A stretch of 57,346 nt of DNA, taken from positions 1-57,346 of the forward strand of contig JAJDVM010000222.1 of NCBI GenBank assembly GCA_022826125.1, in the 5' to 3' direction. The stretch is from Defluviicoccus sp. GTDB taxonomy: Bacteria; Pseudomonadota; Alphaproteobacteria; MPNO01. Position numbers and translations under genes: made by a program. The notes under the pieces were generated by a model. That model ran no database searches. It was not told the DNA's origin and saw only the letters and a list, made by a program, of their open reading frames with translations. Below, piece after piece: positions 40,520 through 49,869 of the stretch; positions within the stretch are counted from its first letter, which is position 1, and every line of letters starts with the position of its first letter.

Positions 40520-41692
40520 ATGCTCCGGAACGCCTATCCCAGCCTCGATTTCGACCTCGGCGAGACCGCCGAGCTGCTGCGCGAGAGCGTCGCGGACTTC
40601 TCCGCCGTCGAGATCGCGCCGCGCGCCGGGGAAATCGACGAAACCAACGATTTCCCGGCCGATCTCTGGCGCAAGATGGGCGATCTCGGCCTCCTCGGAA
40701 TTACCGTCGAGCAGGACTATGGCGGTTCCGGGATGGGTTATCTGGAGCATGTCGTCGCGATGGAGGAGGTGAGCCGCGGTTCCGCCTCGGTCGGGCTCTC
40801 GTACGGCGCGCATTCGAATCTCTGCGTCAACCAGATCCGCCGCAACGGCACGGATGCGCAGAAGCGGCGTTATCTGCCGAAGCTGATTTCGGGCGAGCAT
40901 GTCGGCGCGCTCGCGATGAGCGAACCCGGGGCGGGCTCCGACGTGGTGAGCATGCGGCTGCGCGCCGAACGCAAGGGCGACCGGTTCGTCCTCAACGGCA
41001 CCAAGATGTGGATCACCAACGGGCCCGATGCCGACACGCTGGTGGTCTACGCCAAGACCGAGCCCGACGCCGGGCCGCGCGGCATCACCGCGTTCCTGGT
41101 GGAGAAGGGGTTCGCCGGCTTCTCGACCGCGCAGAAGCTCGACAAGCTCGGCATGCGAGGCTCCAACACCTGCGAGCTCGTTTTCGAGGATTGCGAGGTG
41201 CCCGGGGAAAACGTCCTCGGCGCGGTGGGCGAGGGCGTGCGGGTGCTGATGAGCGGGCTCGACTACGAGCGCGCGGTGCTCGCCGGCGGCCCGCGCGGCA
41301 TCATGCAGGCCTGCCTCGATGTCGTGGTTCCCTACGTCCACGAGCGCCGCCAGGTCGGCCCGCCGATCGGCGAATTCCAGCTGATCCAGGGCAAGCTCGC
41401 CGACATGTACACGATCGCCAACGCCAGCCGCGCCTATGTCTACACGGTCGCCAAGGCGTGCGACCGGGGCGAGACCTCCCGGAAGGACGCCGCCGGCGCC
41501 ATCCTGTACTCGGCCGAGCGGGCCACCGCGCTCGCCCTCGACGCGATCCAGATCCTGGGCGGCAACGGCTACGTCAACGAGTACCCCACCGGCCGGCTGC
41601 TGCGCGACGCCAAGCTCTACGAGATCGGCGCCGGGACCAGCGAAATCCGCCGCATGCTGATCGGCCGCGAGCTGTTCCGCGAGACCGCCTGA
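40520..41692 (+). CDS. ivd: Isovaleryl-CoA dehydrogenase
   Basis: A 390-residue acyl-CoA dehydrogenase. [12 protein letters not shown] carries the catalytic base Glu250, at the position typical of IVD rather than the C-terminal base of other ACADs. [20 protein letters not shown] and [42 protein letters not shown] are family hallmarks. It oxidises isovaleryl-CoA in leucine breakdown, passing electrons to ETF. A GGGAGGGG ribosome site precedes the ATG. Its TGA overlaps the mccB ATG. Confidence 0.93.
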   Translation: MLRNAYPSLDFDLGETAELLRESVADFSAVEIAPRAGEIDETNDFPADLWRKMGDLGLLGITVEQDYGGSGMGYLEHVVAMEEVSRGSASVGLSYGAHSNLCVNQIRRNGTDAQKRRYLPKLISGEHVGALAMSEPGAGSDVVSMRLRAERKGDRFVLNGTKMWITNGPDADTLVVYAKTEPDAGPRGITAFLVEKGFAGFSTAQKLDKLGMRGSNTCELVFEDCEVPGENVLGAVGEGVRVLMSGLDYERAVLAGGPRGIMQACLDVVVPYVHERRQVGPPIGEFQLIQGKLADMYTIANASRAYVYTVAKACDRGETSRKDAAGAILYSAERATALALDAIQILGGNGYVNEYPTGRLLRDAKLYEIGAGTSEIRRMLIGRELFRETA

Positions 41693-43299
41693 TGCCGGCG
41701 ATCGGAAGCGCGGTCGACCGGCGCTCGGAAGCATTCGAGGCCAATCACGCCGCGATGGACGACGCGGTCGCGGAGCTCCGCCGTGTGGTCTCCTCGATCG
41801 CTGGGGGCGGGGGAGAGCGGGCGCGGGAGCGCCATGTCTCGCGCGGCAAGATGCTGCCGCGGGAGCGGATCGACCGCCTGATTGACCCCGGCGCGCCGTT
41901 TCTCGAGCTCTCCCAGCTCGCCGCGTGGCAGGTCTATGACGAGGACGTGCCGGCGGCCGGGCTGATCACCGGCATCGGCCCGGTGATGGGCACCGAATGC
42001 GTGATCGTCGCCAACGACGCCACCGTGAAGGGCGGCACCTATTTCCCGCTCACCGTCAAGAAGCACCTCCGCGCGCAGGACATCGCGCGCGAGAACGATC
42101 TGCCCTGCATCTATCTCGTCGACTCGGGGGGCGCCAACCTGCCGCGCCAGGACGAGGTCTTTCCCGACCGCGATCATTTCGGACGCATCTTCTACAACCA
42201 GGCCACCATGTCGGCGGCCGGCATCCCGCAGATCGCCGCCGTGATGGGCTCGTGCACCGCGGGCGGCGCCTATGTGCCGGCGATGTCGGACGAGGCGGTG
42301 ATCGTGCGCAACCAGGGCACGATCTTCCTCGGCGGGCCGCCGCTGGTGAAGGCGGCGACGGGCGAGGTGGTGAGCGCCGAGGAGCTCGGCGGCGCCGACG
42401 TGCACGCGCGCGAGTCCGGCGTCGCCGACCACTATGCCGAGAACGACGCCCACGCCATCGCCATCGTCCGGCGCGCGGTCGCGGCGCTCAACCGCAGGAA
42501 GCGGGTCGACCTCGTCTGCCGGGAGCCGGTCGAGCCGGAGCACGATCCGGCGGATATCGCGGGCATCGTGCCGGCGGACTACCGCAAGCCCTACGAGGTG
42601 CGCGAAATCATCGCGCGCATCGTCGACGGGAGCGAGTTCGACGAGTTCAAGGCGCTCTACGGGACCACGCTGGTCACCGGCTTCGCCCATATCTTCGGCT
42701 ATCCGGTCGGCATCCTCGCCAATAACGGGATCCTGTTCTCGGAATCGGCGCTCAAGGGCGCCCATTTCGTCGAGCTCTGCTGCCAGCGCGGCATCCCGCT
42801 GGTGTTCCTGCAGAACATCACCGGCTTCATGATTGGACGGAAATACGAGGCCGGCGGGATCGCCAAGGACGGCGCGAAGCTGGTCACCGCGGTCGCCTGC
42901 GCCCGGGTGCCCAAGTTTACCGTCATCGTCGGCGGCAGCTTCGGCGCCGGGAATTACGGCATGTGCGGGCGCGCCTACGGGCCGCGCTTTCTCTACATGT
43001 GGCCGAACGCGCGGATTTCGGTGATGGGTGGCGAGCAGGCGGCCAACGTGCTGGGACAGGTCCGACGCGACGCGCTGGAGGCGCAGGGCAAGTCCTGGCC
43101 GGAGGCGGACGAGGAGGCGTTCAAGGCGCCGATCCGGGAGCAGTACGAGCACCAGGGGAGCCCGTTCTACGCCAGCGCGCGGCTGTGGGACGACGGCGTG
43201 CTCGAGCCCGCCGAGACCCGGTCGGTGCTGGGTCTCAGCATTTCAGCGGCGCTCAACGCGCCCATCGAACGGACGAAGTTCGGCGTCTTCAGGATGTAG
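41692..43299 (+). CDS. mccB: Methylcrotonyl-CoA carboxylase, carboxyltransferase (beta) subunit
   Basis: A 535-residue carboxyltransferase with the crotonase-like N and C halves: [49 protein letters not shown] and [29 protein letters not shown] is diagnostic of MCC rather than propionyl-CoA carboxylase. It transfers CO2 from biotin to 3-methylcrotonyl-CoA. The ATG at 41692 overlaps the ivd stop by one base. Confidence 0.94.
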   Translation: MPAIGSAVDRRSEAFEANHAAMDDAVAELRRVVSSIAGGGGERARERHVSRGKMLPRERIDRLIDPGAPFLELSQLAAWQVYDEDVPAAGLITGIGPVMGTECVIVANDATVKGGTYFPLTVKKHLRAQDIARENDLPCIYLVDSGGANLPRQDEVFPDRDHFGRIFYNQATMSAAGIPQIAAVMGSCTAGGAYVPAMSDEAVIVRNQGTIFLGGPPLVKAATGEVVSAEELGGADVHARESGVADHYAENDAHAIAIVRRAVAALNRRKRVDLVCREPVEPEHDPADIAGIVPADYRKPYEVREIIARIVDGSEFDEFKALYGTTLVTGFAHIFGYPVGILANNGILFSESALKGAHFVELCCQRGIPLVFLQNITGFMIGRKYEAGGIAKDGAKLVTAVACARVPKFTVIVGGSFGAGNYGMCGRAYGPRFLYMWPNARISVMGGEQAANVLGQVRRDALEAQGKSWPEADEEAFKAPIREQYEHQGSPFYASARLWDDGVLEPAETRSVLGLSISAALNAPIERTKFGVFRM

Positions 43300-43305
43300 C
43301 GGCGG

Positions 43306-45276
43306 GTGTTCGGGTCCGTACTCATCGCCAATCGCGGAGAGATCGCCTGTCGGATTGCCCGCACCTGCCGCCGGCTCGGGATTCGGACGGTTGCCGTCTA
43401 TTCCGACGCCGATGCCGGGGCGCTCCATGTCCGCGCCTGCGACGCCGCGATCCGCATCGGCCCGCCGCCCGCGCGCGAGAGCTATCTCGACGGCGAGGCG
43501 GTGCTCGCCGCCGCCCGGGAGAGCAGGGCGGAGGCGATCCACCCGGGCTACGGTTTCCTGTCCGAGAACGCCGGCTTCGCCGAGGCGGTGGGCGCCGCCG
43601 GGTTCGCGTTCGTGGGCGCGCCTCCGGCGGCGATCCGGGCGCTCGGCTCGAAAAGCGCGGCGAAGGCGCTGATGGCCCGCGCCGGGGTGCCGATCCTCGC
43701 CGGCTATCACGGCGCCGCCCAAGACGATGCCACGCTCTCAGCGGAGACCGACCGGATCGGCTACCCGCTTCTCGTCAAGCCGGCGGCGGGCGGCGGCGGA
43801 CGCGGCATGCGCATCGTCGAGGATGCCGCCGCGCTCGGCCCGGCCCTCGAGTCGGCGAGACGCGAGGCAGTGTCCTCGTTCGGCGACGACCGGCTGCTGT
43901 TGGAGCGTTACCTGGCGCCGGCCCGCCATATCGAGGTCCAGGTCTTCGCCGACACCCTGGGCAACACGGTCCATCTCTTCGAGCGCGACTGTTCCGCCCA
44001 GCGCCGCCACCAGAAGGTTATCGAGGAGGCTCCGGCGCCCGGGCTGTCCGAAGCCACCCGCGACGCGCTCGGCCGGAGCGCTGTCGCCGCTGCCGAGGCC
44101 GTCGGCTATGTCGGCGCCGGCACCGTCGAGTTCCTGATCGACGGGAACGGCGAGTTCTCCTTCATAGAGATGAACACCCGCCTCCAGGTCGAGCATCCGG
44201 TGACCGAGATGGTCACTGGCTACGATCTCGTCGAATGGCAACTACGGGTGGCGGCGGGCGAGGCCCTGCCGGCGGTCCAGGACGCGATTTCGGTCAAGGG
44301 GCACGCGATCGAGGCGCGGCTCTATGCCGAGGACCCCGCCGCCGGGTTCCTGCCTTCGACGGGCCCGATCCGGCTCATGCGGTTGCCGGGCGGGGATGCG
44401 CGCATCGACACGGGCTTCGAGGCGGGTGATGCCGTCACGCCGCACTACGATTCGTTGCTCGCGAAAGTGATCGTGCACGCCCCGTCCCGCGCGACCGCGC
44501 TGGCGAAACTCGCGGCGGCGCTCGCCGAAGTCGCCGTGGCGGGCCCCGTCACCAACCGGGACTTCCTCATCGCGATTCTCGCCGAAGACGCGTTCGTCAC
44601 CGGCACGCTCGATACCGGCCATCTCGACCGCAATGTCGGAGCGCTGACCGCGCCAGAGGAATACCCGACCGACGCCGTCCTCGCGCTCGCGGCGCTGGCG
44701 ACAATGCGGGACGAGGACGCTGCCGCCGATCCCGGTTCCCCGTGGACGACGCTCCGGGCTTGGCGCCTGAACGCGCCGGCCCTCCGGGCGGTCACTTTCC
44801 GGTACGGCGGCGACGTCGTGACCGTGGCGGTGGAAGGTGCCGACTTCCGGTTTCCCGACCGGCGCCGCCGGATCGTCCGTCCGCTGCCTTGCGAGGCCCC
44901 CCTGATCGACGCCGAAATCGACGGCGAGACGGTATCGGCGGTGGCGGTCCGCGATGCCGGCGCGGCGGTTGTCTTCATGCCGGAACGAACCTGGCGGTTT
45001 CCGCTGTTCGATCCGGTCGCCGAGGCAGAATCCGGCGGCCGCGAAGCGATCGCCGGCGTCCCGCTCGCCCCCATGCCCGGCGTGGTCGTCGCGGTCAGCG
45101 TGGCAGGCGGCGAGAGGGTCGAAAAGAACCAGCCGCTGCTGGTGATCGAGGCGATGAAGGTCGAGCACACGATCCGCGCGCCCTCGGCCGGGACCGTCGA
45201 TGCGGTGCATTACGAGGTCGGGGACCGGGTCGACGAGGGGGCGGAACTCGCCGCCTTCACGCCCGACGAAACGTGA
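43306..45276 (+). CDS. mccA: Methylcrotonyl-CoA carboxylase, biotin carboxylase/BCCP (alpha) subunit, GTG start
   Basis: A 656-residue protein beginning at GTG 43306 (no ATG is available between the mccB stop and the conserved VLIANRGEIACRI). Biotin carboxylase: KPAAGGGGRGMRIV, LEAPAPGL-type loop and EMNTRLQVEHPVTE. BCCP domain: EAMKVEHT with biotinyl Lys618. It carboxylates its biotin with ATP and bicarbonate. Later leucine steps (methylglutaconyl-CoA hydratase, HMG-CoA lyase) are not encoded here. Confidence 0.94.
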   Translation: MFGSVLIANRGEIACRIARTCRRLGIRTVAVYSDADAGALHVRACDAAIRIGPPPARESYLDGEAVLAAARESRAEAIHPGYGFLSENAGFAEAVGAAGFAFVGAPPAAIRALGSKSAAKALMARAGVPILAGYHGAAQDDATLSAETDRIGYPLLVKPAAGGGGRGMRIVEDAAALGPALESARREAVSSFGDDRLLLERYLAPARHIEVQVFADTLGNTVHLFERDCSAQRRHQKVIEEAPAPGLSEATRDALGRSAVAAAEAVGYVGAGTVEFLIDGNGEFSFIEMNTRLQVEHPVTEMVTGYDLVEWQLRVAAGEALPAVQDAISVKGHAIEARLYAEDPAAGFLPSTGPIRLMRLPGGDARIDTGFEAGDAVTPHYDSLLAKVIVHAPSRATALAKLAAALAEVAVAGPVTNRDFLIAILAEDAFVTGTLDTGHLDRNVGALTAPEEYPTDAVLALAALATMRDEDAAADPGSPWTTLRAWRLNAPALRAVTFRYGGDVVTVAVEGADFRFPDRRRRIVRPLPCEAPLIDAEIDGETVSAVAVRDAGAAVVFMPERTWRFPLFDPVAEAESGGREAIAGVPLAPMPGVVVAVSVAGGERVEKNQPLLVIEAMKVEHTIRAPSAGTVDAVHYEVGDRVDEGAELAAFTPDET

Positions 45277-45283
45277 TCCGTCG

Positions 45284-46153
45284 CTACGCGTCGAAGCCGT
45301 AGAGCCGCGCTGGGTTGTCGACCAGGATCCTGCGGCGCAGCGCCTCGTCCGGCGCGTAGGAGAGCAGCAGGTCGGTCAGGTCGCCGTCATCGGGCATTCG
45401 ACCGTCGATGTTGGGGTGCGGCCAGTCGGTGCCCCACAGCACCCGGTCCGGCGCGGCCTCGATCAGCGCGGCGGCGAAAGGCACCACGTCCGCGAACGGC
45501 TTGCCGGACGCGGAAAGCCGCTCCGCGCACGAAATCTTGACCCAGAAATCCGCCTCGCGGAGGAAGTCGAGGAGGAGGCGGAACGGCGTCTGGTCGAGCC
45601 CGTCCTTCACGCGCACCCGCGCCATGTGGTCGATCACCACGGGAACGCCGAGGCGCCGCAGCGCATCCGCGTTCTCGACCACGTCCTCGGCCTCGAGATA
45701 GAGGACCAGGTGCCAGCCGAGGGGCGCGATACGCTGGGCGATATGCGCGACCTTCGAGAAATCCGGCGGGCCGCTCAAGTGCCGGGCGAAGCTCATCCTG
45801 ACCCCGCGGACGCCGCCTTCGTGGAGCGTTTCGAGCTCCGCGTCGCCGATCGCCCCGTCGATCATGGCGACGCCCCGATAGCGCCCGCCGGCGCGGGCGA
45901 TGGCGTCCAGCATCGCGCGGTTGTCGTCGCCGTGGCAGGTCGCCTGGACGATCACCGCGCGGTCGAGCCCCAGCGTCGCATGCAATCTTTTCAGCGCCTC
46001 GTACGGGGCGTCCGGCGGCGTATAGGAGCGCTTCGGATGGTAGGGAAACACGTCGCCCGGTCCGAAGACATGGCAATGGGAGTCGCAGGCGCCCGCCGGC
46101 AGCGAAAAGGACGGCGCGCGCGGGTCGGGGTGCGGCGGCTGGCAGGTTTTCAT
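45284..46153 (-). CDS. ligI: 2-Pyrone-4,6-dicarboxylate lactonase
   Basis: A 289-residue amidohydrolase of the LigI family: DSHCHVFG (His26, His28), MIDGAIGDAELETLHEGGVRGVRM, VVIDHMARV and LWGTDWPHPN. LigI hydrolyses PDC to 4-oxalomesaconate in the protocatechuate 4,5-cleavage pathway. The ATG 46151-46153 overlaps the tautomerase stop by 4 nt. It is convergent with mccA after a 7-bp gap. Confidence 0.88.
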   Translation of the reverse strand: MKTCQPPHPDPRAPSFSLPAGACDSHCHVFGPGDVFPYHPKRSYTPPDAPYEALKRLHATLGLDRAVIVQATCHGDDNRAMLDAIARAGGRYRGVAMIDGAIGDAELETLHEGGVRGVRMSFARHLSGPPDFSKVAHIAQRIAPLGWHLVLYLEAEDVVENADALRRLGVPVVIDHMARVRVKDGLDQTPFRLLLDFLREADFWVKISCAERLSASGKPFADVVPFAAALIEAAPDRVLWGTDWPHPNIDGRMPDDGDLTDLLLSYAPDEALRRRILVDNPARLYGFDA

Positions 46154-47268
46154 GCGGCGGCCTCCGCGCGCGGCAACCCCGACTCGCCGTCCCAGACCTC
46201 GCGCGGGATCAGCACGTTGCCTTCGAACAATCGCCGCGCGGTGCGCAGCAGCGCGGCGCGCCTGACCTCCAGCGAACCCGCATCGCCCTCTGCTTCCAGT
46301 TCGACGGTGAATTCGCCCGACGGATGCTCGACCGAGATCGTCCGGCGCGGTCCCGGCGGCAGGCGGGCGACGTCGTGGGCGACTGAGCCCTCGATCGTCG
46401 CGGCGGTGGCGACCGTGACCGCCGCCAGCACGCCGATCGCGGCATGGCAGCGATGGGGGATGAAACAGCGCGTGTTCAGCGCCCCGCCCGACGCCGGCGC
46501 CGAGACCAGGCACATCTTCGGCACCACCTTGTCCTCGACGTCGCCGAGGTTCATCGTCGGCCCGATTTGGAGCCGGATCGCCTCGATCCGCGCTCTCAGC
46601 GCCGTATCCGCCTCCAGCGCGGCCGGCGCCTCGTTCCCCGTCAGGCCGAACGAGGACGCGGCCATGATCGCGACCGGCATGCCGTTGTCGATGCAGGTCA
46701 CCTCGATTCCGTCCACGGACTCGCGGAGCGCGCCGGTCGGGAGCAGGCTGCCGCAGGCCGACCCCGCGACGTCGAGAAAATCGATCAGGACGGGCGCCGC
46801 CGTTCCCGGGGCGCCGTCGATCCGGGCGTCGCCCTCGTACGTGACCGTTCCGCCCGGCGTCTGCACCGTCTGGTCGCACAGGCTGTCCGAGTTCACCATC
46901 CGGATGCGTACGGTCGAAGAATCGCCGGAGGGCTCCACGAGTCCCTGTTCGAGCGCGAAGGGCCCGACGCCGGCCAGCATGTTGCCGCAGTTGGGGGCGG
47001 TGTCGACCCGCGCCTCGCCGACCACGACCTGGGCGAAGAGGTAGTCGATATCGACGCCGGGCGACGTCGAGGGTCCGACGATCGCGACCTTGCTGGTCAG
47101 GGGATCGGCCCCGCCCACGCCGTCGATCTGACGCAAATCGGGCGAGCCCATCGCCGCCAGCAGGACCCGGTCGCGAAGCGCCAGGTCGGCGGGAAGGTCG
47201 GAGGCGACGAAATAGAGTCCCTTCGATGTACCGCCGCGCATCAGCGCCGCGGGTATCCGCGTCTGCAT
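46150..47268 (-). CDS. ligU: 4-Oxalomesaconate tautomerase / PrpF-family isomerase
   Basis: A 372-residue PrpF-like protein with a diaminopimelate-epimerase-type double fold: MRGGTSKGLYF (12-17 GGTSKG), GVGGADPLTSKVAIV, DTAPNCGNMLAG with Cys94, and PHRCHAAIGVLAAV. GalD/LigU members isomerise 4-oxalomesaconate, the product of LigI encoded next to it, which supports this over aconitate isomerase PrpF. First gene of the ligU-ligI pair. Confidence 0.82.
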   Translation of the reverse strand: MQTRIPAALMRGGTSKGLYFVASDLPADLALRDRVLLAAMGSPDLRQIDGVGGADPLTSKVAIVGPSTSPGVDIDYLFAQVVVGEARVDTAPNCGNMLAGVGPFALEQGLVEPSGDSSTVRIRMVNSDSLCDQTVQTPGGTVTYEGDARIDGAPGTAAPVLIDFLDVAGSACGSLLPTGALRESVDGIEVTCIDNGMPVAIMAASSFGLTGNEAPAALEADTALRARIEAIRLQIGPTMNLGDVEDKVVPKMCLVSAPASGGALNTRCFIPHRCHAAIGVLAAVTVATAATIEGSVAHDVARLPPGPRRTISVEHPSGEFTVELEAEGDAGSLEVRRAALLRTARRLFEGNVLIPREVWDGESGLPRAEAAA

Positions 47269-47286
47269 GATCGGCCTCGTCTGGAG

Positions 47287-47325
47287 CCGCGAGTACGACC
47301 GGGATACAACCCGGAGGGATCGCGG
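47287..47325. promoter_or_regulatory. Nested inverted repeats between divergent ligU and TAXI genes
   Basis: Inner arms CCGGG (47299-47303) and CCCGG (47310-47314) lie within outer arms CCGCGA (47287-47292) and TCGCGG (47320-47325). The location in a divergent 114-bp gap makes this an operator candidate; the arms are short and GC-rich, so chance is not excluded. Confidence 0.35.
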
Positions 47326-47382
47326 GCAAGCGCCCGGCGCGGCCCGCCGATGCTATCGTGACCTCGCCGGGAAAGGAGGCCG

Positions 47383-48435
47383 ATGCTCATTCGTCCCGTG
47401 ACGGGCGTTGCCGGCGCGGCCGCGCTCGCCGCCGCATTGCTGTTCGCGCCCGCCATGGCCGCGGGGGAGGTCCGGATCGCCGCCGGGCAGCCCGGCACGC
47501 CGTGGCACGCCTTCGCCGTGGCGCTGGCGCAGCGATACGAGGCCGCCGTGCCCGGCGGAAAGGCTACGACGATCCCCCGCGGAAACGGTTACTGGAACCC
47601 CATCGTGGTCAATGCGCGGCGCGCCGAGTTCGGTCTGGCCAACGCCACCTCCGCGGCATGGGCCTATACGGGCGACGAAACCGCCTACCGGAAGAAGAAA
47701 TACACCGACATCCGGGCGGTCATGGCCGGTCTGCGCCCGGTCTGGATCGCGGCCGCGCTGCGCGTGGACTATGTCCGGGACACCGGGTTTTCCACGCTCG
47801 ACCGGGCGCTTCGAGCCGTTCGCGGCGCTCCCAGGATCGTCATGGAGCCCTTTTCCAGCCTGGTGCCCATCTTCGCCGACAAGATCCTGGCATCGATGGG
47901 TTCCAGCCGCCGGATATTGCGGGAACGCGGCGGCGATGTCCTTCAGGTCGGCGCCGCGCAGATCCCCCCGATGATCAGGGGAGAGCGCGCGGACCTCTAT
48001 TTCGAGGCGGTGGGACCCGTCCGCGCGGCGGCGCTGGCGGCGGGGCTCTCGGACCATGCGCGCTTCGTCGATCTGCCGCCGTCCGCGCTGGTCGCGCTGA
48101 CGCGGACCGGAGCGGCGGCCTACGCGACCGCGCTCGGTCCCGAGGGGGAAGGGCGGGAGGTCGAAACGGTCAATCTCGGAACCATGCTCATCGCGCACAG
48201 GAATGTTGGAAACCGTGTCGTCCGCGCGATGCTGAGAATCCTGATCGAGGACCGCGAACTCCTCGCCGGAAGCCATGCCGAATGGCGGGATTACTCGCCC
48301 GGGCCTCACGAGGCGATGAAGACGCGTGGCGTCCCGATGCATCCCGCGGCCGCGTCTTTCTTCCGCGAGCGCGGATGGACCGAATTGGCGAAGCGGGGTC
48401 GCATCCCGCTGCCCCGCCGCAAACCGGCGCGCTGA
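47383..48435 (+). CDS. TAXI-family TRAP transporter solute-binding protein
   Basis: A 350-residue periplasmic protein with a signal peptide (AALAAALLFAPAMA-AGEV). The TAXI signature follows the cleavage: VRIAAGQPGTPWHAFAVALAQRYEAAVPG, then VVNARRAEFGLANATSAAWAYTG and DIRAVMAGLRPVWIAA. An AAAGGAGG ribosome site lies 4 bp before the ATG. No TRAP membrane subunit is encoded nearby, so the partner permease is elsewhere or the protein acts alone. Its neighbours suggest an aromatic or dicarboxylate ligand; that is a guess. Confidence 0.83.
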   Translation: MLIRPVTGVAGAAALAAALLFAPAMAAGEVRIAAGQPGTPWHAFAVALAQRYEAAVPGGKATTIPRGNGYWNPIVVNARRAEFGLANATSAAWAYTGDETAYRKKKYTDIRAVMAGLRPVWIAAALRVDYVRDTGFSTLDRALRAVRGAPRIVMEPFSSLVPIFADKILASMGSSRRILRERGGDVLQVGAAQIPPMIRGERADLYFEAVGPVRAAALAAGLSDHARFVDLPPSALVALTRTGAAAYATALGPEGEGREVETVNLGTMLIAHRNVGNRVVRAMLRILIEDRELLAGSHAEWRDYSPGPHEAMKTRGVPMHPAAASFFRERGWTELAKRGRIPLPRRKPAR

Positions 48436-48489
48436 ATCGGATCGTGGCGGGAGCCGCCACGACTTCACCCGCGCTGCCGCCGAGGACGC

Positions 48490-48690
48490 TTGCATCCTGC
48501 ACGGTCCTGCCGTACACACGGCCAGCAGGACCGTCAGTTCCGTTTGTCACCGGACCCGGGATGGCGCGTCCACCGGCTGTCGGGCGGCCGGCAAAACGAA
48601 TGGAGCGCCTCGGTGTCCGCCAACTGGCGGATCACCTTCGAGGAACGGGACGGCGCCATCGAGCGTCTGAACCTGGAGGACTACCATTGA
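48490..48690 (+). pseudogene. Truncated HigB/RelE-type toxin remnant
   Basis: Only the last ~48 residues (from about 48544) resemble HigB: PGWRVHRLSGGRQNEWSAS, then ANWRITFE and LNLEDYH. A full HigB is about 92 residues. The upstream 40-50 codons in all three frames show no convincing N-terminal helices, and the only starts in frame are TTG 48490 or later rare codons. The stop overlaps the higA ATG by one base, as in intact higBA pairs. It is probably an inactivated toxin. Confidence 0.6.
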
Positions 48691-48995
48691 TGACCGGCGG
48701 CGACATCGAGATCGGGATGACCCCTTCGCACCCCGGAGCCTTCATCCGGCTCGAGGCGATCGAGGAGTGCGGGTTGAGCGTGGCGGCAGCGGCGCGGATT
48801 CTCGGCGTGCGCCGCGCGACGCTCTCGGATCTGCTGAACGGCAATGCGTCGCTGTCGCCCGAAATGGCATTGCGCGTCGAGAAGGCCTTCGGCCTCAGCA
48901 TGGACCTTCTGCTGCGGATGCAGGCATGGCATGACGCGACGCGGATGCGGGCGCGCGCCCATGAGATCGACGTCCAGCGGTATCGGCCGGCATGA
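48690..48995 (+). CDS. higA: HigA-type XRE antitoxin
   Basis: A 101-residue helix-turn-helix protein: PSHPGAFIRLEAIEECGLSVAAAARILGVRRATLSDLLNGNASLSPEMALRVEKAFG, the HigA/VapI pattern. The C-terminus (DLLLRMQAWHDATRMRARAHEID) is also typical. Its ATG follows the toxin remnant stop (TGATG). With the toxin apparently broken, it may now serve as a stand-alone regulator or protect against related toxins. Confidence 0.88.
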   Translation: MTGGDIEIGMTPSHPGAFIRLEAIEECGLSVAAAARILGVRRATLSDLLNGNASLSPEMALRVEKAFGLSMDLLLRMQAWHDATRMRARAHEIDVQRYRPA

Positions 48996-49053
48996 TCGGC
49001 CCGCCCGGCGAAATTTTTCCGTCCCGTCGCCAAGTGGCGAATCGGGGTTTGCG

Positions 49054-49833
49054 ATGACCGCCGGGCCTCCCCCGCCGGCGATCGCTCTGAGCGGGGTGAA
49101 CAAGCGCTTCGACGGGCTCGATGCCCTCAAGGACGTCGATCTCGATATCGGCAAAGGCGAGCTGGTGGCGTTGAGCGGGCCGTCGGGCAGCGGCAAGACG
49201 GTGCTGCTCAAGACCGTCGTCGGGCTTATCGAGCCGGACAGCGGCAGCGTCAGGATCGACGGGCACGAAACCGCCGGGGTTCCCCACGGCGCGCGCGAGG
49301 CGGCAATCCGCCGCATCGGCATGCTGTTCCAGCGTTCGGCCCTGTTCGACAGCATGCCGGTCTGGGAGAACGTCGTCTTCCGGTCGGTGAACGAGGGTTC
49401 GCTCGACCGCAAATCGGCCTTCGAGGTCGCCGTCGAGAAGATCGCCGCCGTCGGACTCGCGCCGGAAACGGCGGAGCTCTACCCGGCCGACCTGTCGGGC
49501 GGAATGCAGAAGCGCGCCGCGCTCGCCCGCGCCATCGCGCACGATCCGGAGGTCCTTCTCCTCGACGAGCCGACGGCCGGCCTCGACCCGATCATGTCGA
49601 ACATGATCGCCGACCTGATCCGGGAAACCGCCGCCCGTCTCGGCGCGACGGTGCTGTTGGTCACCAGCAACATGGCGGGGGCGCGGCGGACCACCGATCG
49701 CTTCGCGATGATGTATGCGGGAAGAATCGTGTGGCAGGGGCCGACCGGGTCGATCGAGGACAGCGGCGACCCGTTCGTCGACCAGTTCGTGCACCGCCGC
49801 GCCCAGGGGCCGATCAGGATCACGGTCGACTAG
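49054..49833 (+). CDS. ABC transporter ATP-binding protein (MlaF/Mkl-like)
   Basis: A 259-residue ATPase: Walker A GPSGSGKT (42-49), signature LSGGMQKRAALARA and Walker B LLLDEPTAGLDPIMSN. LSGGMQKR is the mark of the Mla/MCE lipid-transport ATPases. FQRSALFDSMPVWENVVF is also family-typical. No MlaE permease or MlaD substrate-binding gene is adjacent, so it is an orphan here. The ATG at 49054 gives the normal N-terminus. Confidence 0.85.
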   Translation: MTAGPPPPAIALSGVNKRFDGLDALKDVDLDIGKGELVALSGPSGSGKTVLLKTVVGLIEPDSGSVRIDGHETAGVPHGAREAAIRRIGMLFQRSALFDSMPVWENVVFRSVNEGSLDRKSAFEVAVEKIAAVGLAPETAELYPADLSGGMQKRAALARAIAHDPEVLLLDEPTAGLDPIMSNMIADLIRETAARLGATVLLVTSNMAGARRTTDRFAMMYAGRIVWQGPTGSIEDSGDPFVDQFVHRRAQGPIRITVD

Positions 49834-49869
49834 GAGGGGGAGGGACGGTTTGCCCGAAATGTGCGCGAC

